DNA of 64,000 nt from Murdochiella sp. Marseille-P8839 (GTDB taxonomy: Bacteria; Bacillota; Clostridia; Tissierellales; Peptoniphilaceae), in the NCBI GenBank assembly GCA_019753405.1, contig JAIKLF010000001.1, positions 1 through 64,000 of the forward strand, written 5' to 3'. The position numbers and the translations under genes were made by a program. Within the stretch, counting starts at the first letter, position 1. The number at the start of each line of letters is the position of its first letter. Of this stretch, positions 58,778 through 64,000 are shown one piece after another. Under the pieces are notes generated by a model that was given only the letters and a program-made list of their open reading frames with translations, did not search any database and was not told the DNA's origin.

Positions 58778-61163
58778 AAGGACCTCCGTCCAACAATTAT
58801 TACAGGCTGCGGCAGCGGAAAGTTACTCGTTTCGACACAGCGTGATTGATACCGAGCATGTTTTGCTGGCCATGATGAAAACGGGCGGCATGGAGACGCA
58901 AGCGCTGCTGCGTGCCGGTGCCAATTACAATACGCTGCGCAAAATCGTGCTGAACAATAATGAGCCGGGGACGGATGAAAACCCGTCCATGCAGACTTCC
59001 GCGTCGGTTCGACGCCTTTTGGAACAGGCACGTCAGATTGCCTTACAAAACAATGAACAGGAAATTTTTGCGGAGTATGTGCTCTTTGCCATCCTGAACG
59101 ATAAGTCGGGTATGGCTTCCGTTATGCTCACCATTGCCGACGTGGACAAACGCATGGTTTACCAGAACTTGGTCGGCATGTTAAGAGAAAACCATAAGCA
59201 GGATCAGGAATCCAATCTCAGCGAATACGGCAAGAATCTCAATGAAGAAGCGGAAGCCGGAAAAATTGATCCGGTGATCGGTCGTGATCGCGAAATCAAT
59301 CGTGTTATCCAGATCCTTTCACGACGAACAAAGAACAATCCGGTTCTCATCGGCGATCCGGGTGTCGGCAAGACCGCCATTGCGGAGGGGCTTGCCCAGC
59401 GCATTGTCTCTGGCAATGTACCGGATATCATGCGCGATAAAGTCGTTTTTTCCATCGATATGGCCACCATGGTGGCGGGAACAAAGTATCGCGGCGATTT
59501 TGAACAGCGCCTCTCGGACACCATTGAAGAGTTGATGGCTCGAAAAGATGCGTTAGTCTTTATCGACGAGCTGCATACCATTATCGGAGCGGGAAGTTCG
59601 GAAGGCTCACTGGATGCCTCCAATATTTTGAAACCGGCTCTGTCCAAGGGGAGTTTGCAGATCATCGGTGCGACAACGATTGACGAATATCATAAACGCA
59701 TCGAAAAAGACGCAGCGCTGGAACGACGCTTTCAGCCGGTCATGGTTGAGGAACCGACAAAAGAGGACACCGAAGCCATCATCCGAGGGCTCAAGCCGCG
59801 CTATGAAGAATTTCATCACGTCCGCCTGACGGAGGATGCCATTGTGGCGGCGACGGAGCTGACGGATCGCTATTTGACCAACCGCTTCTTGCCGGACAAG
59901 GCGATTGACGTTATCGACGAGGCACTTGCCCGCGTCCATGTGGAAACCTTTAACATCCCCCAAGAGGAAATGCACTATCGTGAGGAACGCGAACGACTGG
60001 AAGAAGCGAAGCAGAAGGCTGCGCTCACACAGAATTTTGAAGAGGCGGCAAAGCTGCGCGATGCCTTAGCGACGTTGGAAAAGCAACATGAAGAGTTTTT
60101 GCAGCAACAAAAAGAACAAGAGGAACAATGGCCTACCATCGGTTTTGATCAGATTGCGGCCATCGTTTCACAGTGGGCAAATGTTCCGGTGACACGCATG
60201 ACGGAAAAAGAAGCTGATAAGTATCTTCATCTGGACGAAGCGTTAAAGCACACCGTCATCGGCCAGGACCACGCCGTCGAAACCGTCTCCTCGGCGCTAA
60301 AGCGCGCCAGAGTAGGGCTAAAATCAGCCAATCGGCCGATCGGCACGTTTATCTTTGTCGGCCCCACCGGTGTAGGAAAAACGTATTTGGCCAAAGAAAT
60401 TGCTCGTCAGCTGTTCGGCTCGGCGGAGAGCGTAATTCGTATTGATATGTCCGAATACATGGAGAAATACGCCATTTCCCGACTGGTCGGCGCTGCGCCG
60501 GGCTATGTCGGCTATGAAGAAGGTGGCCAGCTGACGCAGATGGTGCGTAAAAAACCGTATTCGGTGCTGCTCTTTGATGAAATGGAAAAAGCGCATCCGG
60601 ATGTATTCAATCTCCTTTTGCAAATTCTCGACGAAGGGCGCCTGACAGATAGCCAAGGGCGGCTGGTCGATTTTCGCAACACCGTCATCATTATGACCTC
60701 CAACGTCGGCGCCTCACAGCTTGCGACAGAAAAACGGCTCGGTTTCGGCGTGGAAGAAACCGTCGAGATGGACGAGTATGACCGCATGAAAGAAGTGGTG
60801 CATGAGGAACTCAAGCAGACGTTCCGTCCGGAGTTTCTCAACCGTGTGGATGATATCATCGTCTTCCATCGCTTAAGCGAGAAGAGCATTCTGCGCATTG
60901 CGGAATTGTTGATGGACGAGCTGATGTCGCGCGTGGAATCGTTAGGCTATCACATGAGCTATACAGATCCGGTGCTTCGCCATCTGACAAAAATTTCGGT
61001 GCAGCCCGAATTCGGCGCCCGTCCCCTTGAACGTTCCATCCGTACGAAAGTGGAGGACGTGCTGGCGGAAAAAATGTTGAGCGGGACGCTGGAAAAGGGC
61101 AACGCCTATACGTTGCGTATGGAAAAGAATGAAGTGGTCGTAACCTCGGCGGAGGAAGCATGA
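58767..61163 (+). CDS. clpC: ATP-dependent Clp protease ATP-binding subunit ClpC
   Basis: A 798-residue AAA+ unfoldase. It has a double Clp_N repeat (about residues 1-145), NBD1 Walker A GDPGVGKT, a middle coiled-coil UVR domain (about 405-450), NBD2 GPTGVGKTYLAKE and a C-terminal ClpB_D2-small domain ending FGARPLERSI. Binding to ClpP needs an LGF-type loop; EKRLGFGVEE at about residue 660 provides it. GAAAGGAAGG precedes ATG 58767. It is regulated by CtsR. Confidence 0.95.
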   Translation: MEYKRTSVQQLLQAAAAESYSFRHSVIDTEHVLLAMMKTGGMETQALLRAGANYNTLRKIVLNNNEPGTDENPSMQTSASVRRLLEQARQIALQNNEQEIFAEYVLFAILNDKSGMASVMLTIADVDKRMVYQNLVGMLRENHKQDQESNLSEYGKNLNEEAEAGKIDPVIGRDREINRVIQILSRRTKNNPVLIGDPGVGKTAIAEGLAQRIVSGNVPDIMRDKVVFSIDMATMVAGTKYRGDFEQRLSDTIEELMARKDALVFIDELHTIIGAGSSEGSLDASNILKPALSKGSLQIIGATTIDEYHKRIEKDAALERRFQPVMVEEPTKEDTEAIIRGLKPRYEEFHHVRLTEDAIVAATELTDRYLTNRFLPDKAIDVIDEALARVHVETFNIPQEEMHYREERERLEEAKQKAALTQNFEEAAKLRDALATLEKQHEEFLQQQKEQEEQWPTIGFDQIAAIVSQWANVPVTRMTEKEADKYLHLDEALKHTVIGQDHAVETVSSALKRARVGLKSANRPIGTFIFVGPTGVGKTYLAKEIARQLFGSAESVIRIDMSEYMEKYAISRLVGAAPGYVGYEEGGQLTQMVRKKPYSVLLFDEMEKAHPDVFNLLLQILDEGRLTDSQGRLVDFRNTVIIMTSNVGASQLATEKRLGFGVEETVEMDEYDRMKEVVHEELKQTFRPEFLNRVDDIIVFHRLSEKSILRIAELLMDELMSRVESLGYHMSYTDPVLRHLTKISVQPEFGARPLERSIRTKVEDVLAEKMLSGTLEKGNAYTLRMEKNEVVVTSAEEA

Positions 61164-62545
61164 CGATAAAAACACGCTATCAATGCAGTGCCTGTGGACA
61201 CTTTGCTGTAGGCTGGAGCGGGAAATGTCCGGCATGCGGCGAATGGGGAACGATGGAAGAGGTGGCCGTAGAAACCGGGCGTGCCGTAGCGAAGCGGATG
61301 CAGGATGTGGCGGAAGAACAGGCCATGCCGCTTCCCGAGGTGCCGCTGTCGCAATCCGATCGGGTAGATACCGGCCTTCCGGAGCTGAATCGGGTTCTGG
61401 GCGGCGGACTGGTGCCCGATGCGGTCACTATGCTGACAGCAAAACCGGGAGCAGGGAAATCTACGCTTCTTTTACAGGTTGCCGGGAAACTTGCTGCACG
61501 GGGCGTGCGTGTGCTCTATGCTTCCGGAGAGGAAAGTGCACCGCAGATTCGAATGCGCGCGGAGCGTATTCTCCGCACATGTTCCGATAACGTTTATATT
61601 CTTTCTACAAGTTCGCTGGATGCCGTGCTTTCCGAGAGTCGGCGTCTGAAACCCGCCATTCTCATCGTGGACAGCATTCAAACCATGGCGCTGGCGGAGT
61701 TTGCCCAGCGTCCGGGAACACCGACGCAAACGGTGCAGTGTACTGCGGCGATTGTTTCGGCCTGCAAGCAGGGGGAGCGGCCCATGGCCGCTTTTGTCGT
61801 GGGACATGTGACAAAAGAGGAGACTATGGCGGGGCTGCGGACATTGGAGCATCAGGTGGACACGGTGCTCTATCTGGAAAGCGGTTATTCGGATGAGTTG
61901 CGCTTATTGCGTTCCACCAAGAACCGCTTCGGCTACACCGATGAAGTCGGCCTGTTTCAGATGAGTGCAGACGGTCTTTCCGATGTGGTCAATCCCTATG
62001 ATCTTTTTTTAACGCGGCGTGACCATCCCATTTCCGGTGCGGCGGTATCTTTGCAAAAAGAGGGATCCCGTTTGATTCCTATTGAAATCGAGGCGTTGGT
62101 TTCGCCATCGTATGATGCGTATCCTACTCGTATCGGCGATTCCCTTCACCGTGATGATTTGAATACCTTGGTTTCCATTCTGGCGCAGCGCGCGCATGAA
62201 CCGTTACACGATAAGAGCGTGGTACTAAAGGCTACCGGCGGTCTTGCCTTGCGGGAAAAGATCTGTGATTTGGCGATTTTGGTCGCCATTGCATCCGCCT
62301 CAGGCGGTTGGCCGATCGACGGCAAAGATGCCTTCTGCGCGGAAGTCGGTCTTACCGGGGAACTGAAGCGGGCAACCGAAATGGAACGACGTTTGCGGGA
62401 ATTGGATCGTCTCGGCTTTCGTCGTGCATTTATTGCCGAAGAACATGCCGGCTTGGCAAAGCGCATGAAAAAGTCGCTACAGATGGAGATGGTCTGTGTA
62501 AAGACACTCATGGATGTGCTGCGCATCCTTCAACAAAGGAAATAA
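61160..62545 (+). CDS. radA: DNA repair protein RadA
   Basis: A 461-residue RecA-like branch-migration helicase. Zinc finger CSAC...CPAC at the N-terminus, Walker A AKPGAGKSTLL, the RadA-specific KNRFG, and a C-terminal Lon-like domain (GLALREKICDLAILVAIASA). It overlaps clpC by four bases (ATGA). In Bacillus disA follows; here it is absent. Confidence 0.95.
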   Translation: MTIKTRYQCSACGHFAVGWSGKCPACGEWGTMEEVAVETGRAVAKRMQDVAEEQAMPLPEVPLSQSDRVDTGLPELNRVLGGGLVPDAVTMLTAKPGAGKSTLLLQVAGKLAARGVRVLYASGEESAPQIRMRAERILRTCSDNVYILSTSSLDAVLSESRRLKPAILIVDSIQTMALAEFAQRPGTPTQTVQCTAAIVSACKQGERPMAAFVVGHVTKEETMAGLRTLEHQVDTVLYLESGYSDELRLLRSTKNRFGYTDEVGLFQMSADGLSDVVNPYDLFLTRRDHPISGAAVSLQKEGSRLIPIEIEALVSPSYDAYPTRIGDSLHRDDLNTLVSILAQRAHEPLHDKSVVLKATGGLALREKICDLAILVAIASASGGWPIDGKDAFCAEVGLTGELKRATEMERRLRELDRLGFRRAFIAEEHAGLAKRMKKSLQMEMVCVKTLMDVLRILQQRK

Positions 62546-62572
62546 ATAAGGAAAATAAATCGACGTTTCGTC

Positions 62573-62601
62573 TTGACAAGACGGAAAGAGTTCGATAGAA
62601 T
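62573..62601 (+). promoter_or_regulatory. Promoter of carD
   Basis: A perfect TTGACA (62573-62578), a 17-base spacer and TAGAAT (62596-62601). A TATAAT at 62645-62650 lies too close to the start to be the main element. Confidence 0.7.
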
Positions 62602-62671
62602 GTTAAAATTTTACACACCCCTCGCGAAAAAACGCATTTTTCGCTATAATTGATGATGAGGGGGTGAAGCC

Positions 62672-63190
62672 ATGTATAAAATCGGAGACCGCGTCGTCTA
62701 TCCGATGCAGGGTGCCGGGACCATCATCGACAAAGAAACCAAAGAGCTGTTGGGCATGAAACAAGAGTTTTTTATTTTGCAGATGCCCATCGCCAACATT
62801 CGCATTTCCATCCCGGTGGATCAAATGGATAAGATCGGTATTCGGCCGGTCATGAGTCATGAAGACGGGGAGCGCGTGATGGATATTCTTCGTCAGGACT
62901 CCACGAAAATGGCGGAAAATTGGAGCCAGCGCTATCGGGAAAACCTGGAGAACTTAAAAACGGGGGATCCCTTCGAGATGGCGGATGTTGTTCGCAACTT
63001 GCAAATTCGTGATATGGAAAAGGGACTTTCCACATCCGAGAAAAAAATGTTGAACAAGACGAAAAAAATGCTGATTTCCGAACTCATCATCGTTGGTTCG
63101 TTATCAGTAGAGGAAGCCGGAGAGATGATTGACGAAGCCATCACTTTGGATGAAGATGTAGCGCCGGAAGGCGGCGCGGAAGAGGAGTAA
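62672..63190 (+). CDS. CarD family transcriptional regulator
   Basis: A 172-residue CarD/CdnL-like protein. The N-terminal RNA-polymerase-interacting Tudor domain is MYKIGDRVVYPMQGAGTIIDKE; the C-terminal part is helical, with DIRQ-like and KKMLNKTKKML segments. These proteins stabilise the open promoter complex. The C-terminal EEVAPEGGAEEE-type acidic tail is lineage-specific. GAGGGGGTG stands before ATG. It sits just upstream of the PIN/TRAM gene, as in related clostridia. Confidence 0.92.
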   Translation: MYKIGDRVVYPMQGAGTIIDKETKELLGMKQEFFILQMPIANIRISIPVDQMDKIGIRPVMSHEDGERVMDILRQDSTKMAENWSQRYRENLENLKTGDPFEMADVVRNLQIRDMEKGLSTSEKKMLNKTKKMLISELIIVGSLSVEEAGEMIDEAITLDEDVAPEGGAEEE

Positions 63191-63193
63191 ACG

Positions 63194-64000
63194 GTGAAAC
63201 AAGTTATGCGGGCCGTATTCGGCATACTCGGCGCCGCGTTGGGAGCAGTGCTGGTCTACCTCATCTTTGACCTTCGCTTGATTCAGGGATGGGGCATGAA
63301 GGAGCGTGTGATAAGCTACCTGGTCGGCGCGGCCATCGGCTTCGGATTATTTTTTGCCATGGCGGACAGATGGGCACGGTTCATTCGCAATCGGGTGGAT
63401 GCCCTATCAAGACAAATTCGTAAAGTGCCGCTTAGCGAAATTGTTTTGCGCACGATCGGGTTGATTATCGGCTTGTTGATTGCCGGCATTATCAGTAATC
63501 CTGTGCTTCAACTGAGTATCAGTCGCGTAGGCAATGTGATCGGCGTTATCATTGCGATTACGATTTATGCGGTGCTCGGTTTGTTGGGCGTAAGATTGGC
63601 TACGATGTATCATGATGACATCATGAAGGGGATCCAGCAGTTCAGAGACAATCTCACGCGCAAGGATGAAGAGCGTGTCCAACGCAGCAATGAAAAAAAG
63701 AGAAAAAAGCGTCTGGCCAAGGCCTCTGAGGTAGACGACGAGGAAGAGGAGGAAGAAGAGGAATTTTCGGAAGCACGTCCGAAAATCCTGGACACGTCAG
63801 TAATCATTGACGGACGCATTTTCGAGGTGATGAAAGCGGGCTTTTTGGAAGGTCCCATCATCGTTTCACATTATGTGTTGGAGGAACTGCAACATATTTC
63901 GGATTCGTCGGATGCCCTTCGTCGTGAGCGCGGTAGAAAAGGTCTCGATCACATTCATGAGATGCAGACGCAGTCGCGTCAGGACATTCACATCGACAAT
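63194..64000 (+). CDS. PIN/TRAM-domain membrane protein (YacL-like), truncated by the window end
   Basis: 269 residues are present. Four transmembrane helices come first (about 8-25, 42-56, 86-100 and 112-135). A Lys/Glu-rich linker (RKKRLAKASEVDDEEEEEE) follows, then a PIN nuclease-like domain beginning KILDTSVIIDGRI, with its acidic residues starting. The C-terminal part and the TRAM domain lie beyond base 64000. The start is GTG 63194 behind AGAGGAG, three bases after carD, so the pair is an operon. Confidence 0.9.
   Translation, partial: MKQVMRAVFGILGAALGAVLVYLIFDLRLIQGWGMKERVISYLVGAAIGFGLFFAMADRWARFIRNRVDALSRQIRKVPLSEIVLRTIGLIIGLLIAGIISNPVLQLSISRVGNVIGVIIAITIYAVLGLLGVRLATMYHDDIMKGIQQFRDNLTRKDEERVQRSNEKKRKKRLAKASEVDDEEEEEEEEFSEARPKILDTSVIIDGRIFEVMKAGFLEGPIIVSHYVLEELQHISDSSDALRRERGRKGLDHIHEMQTQSRQDIHIDN

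Overview
The window looks like the chromosome of an anaerobic, butyrate-forming Firmicute with roughly balanced base composition. A member of the Peptoniphilaceae/Tissierellia or a related clostridial lineage is the best guess. Reasons: strong Gram-positive ribosome-binding sites throughout; a CtsR/McsA/ClpC stress operon; a Veg-IspE pair; CWB2-type wall-binding repeats; a thiolase-crotonase-butyryl-CoA dehydrogenase-EtfBA operon beside a butyryl-CoA:acetate CoA-transferase; and the MEP isoprenoid pathway (ispD, ispF, ispE). The genus is inference. I saw no phage, insertion sequence, rRNA or CRISPR-cas locus.

Layout. 0-4 kb: initiator tRNA, an AlbA_2/GHKL-like regulator with an elaborate AT-rich operator, and an opposing MORN-protein/O-acetyltransferase operon. 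4-16.5 kb: aspartate ammonia-lyase, a MacB-like export operon, ispD-ispF, metK, an MreB homologue, a COG4091 SAF-domain dehydrogenase, two tRNA-Pro genes, fructose-6-phosphate aldolase, dtd and apt. 16.5-19.7 kb: a hairpin repeat array and a large CWB2 surface protein. 19.7-23.3 kb: rpmG-secE-nusG-rplKA-rplJL with two L1-type operators and an L10 leader, but no rpoBC behind it. 23.4-30.1 kb: butyrate and electron-transfer-flavoprotein genes. 30-37.5 kb: a DDAH-like hydrolase, veg, ispE, a VanY-like peptidase, galE, murJ and a riboflavin ECF S component. 37.6-46.7 kb: tsaE-tsaB-rimI-tsaD (t6A tRNA modification), a PHP phosphoesterase, pcrA, ligA, rdgB and a YfcE-type phosphodiesterase, all tightly packed.

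46.7-50.8 kb is an unusual, gene-poor stretch. It contains several unrelated short tandem or palindromic repeat families, three tRNAs and one threonine-aldolase-like gene. 50.8-64 kb: a sortase-type surface protein with the variant motif PPITG, an ANT(6)-like nucleotidyltransferase, a DacF-type carboxypeptidase, tRNA-Arg, an EF-G paralogue, then ctsR-mcsA-clpC-radA and carD followed by a PIN/TRAM protein cut by the window end.

The most unusual signal is the set of phased intergenic arrays. Two loci 31 kb apart carry alternating CCCTGGCTG/CAGCCAGGG half-sites with the same 53/54-base rhythm (7 units each, one degenerate at the first locus). Next to the second lies an array of 15 mini-hairpins at about 43 bases, then a four-unit 41-base family. 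Shorter families of 16-26 bases occur at four or five other intergenic sites. I do not recognise these as a named element. Their regularity and association with hairpins suggest amplified terminator/BIME-like elements or a phased protein-binding platform.
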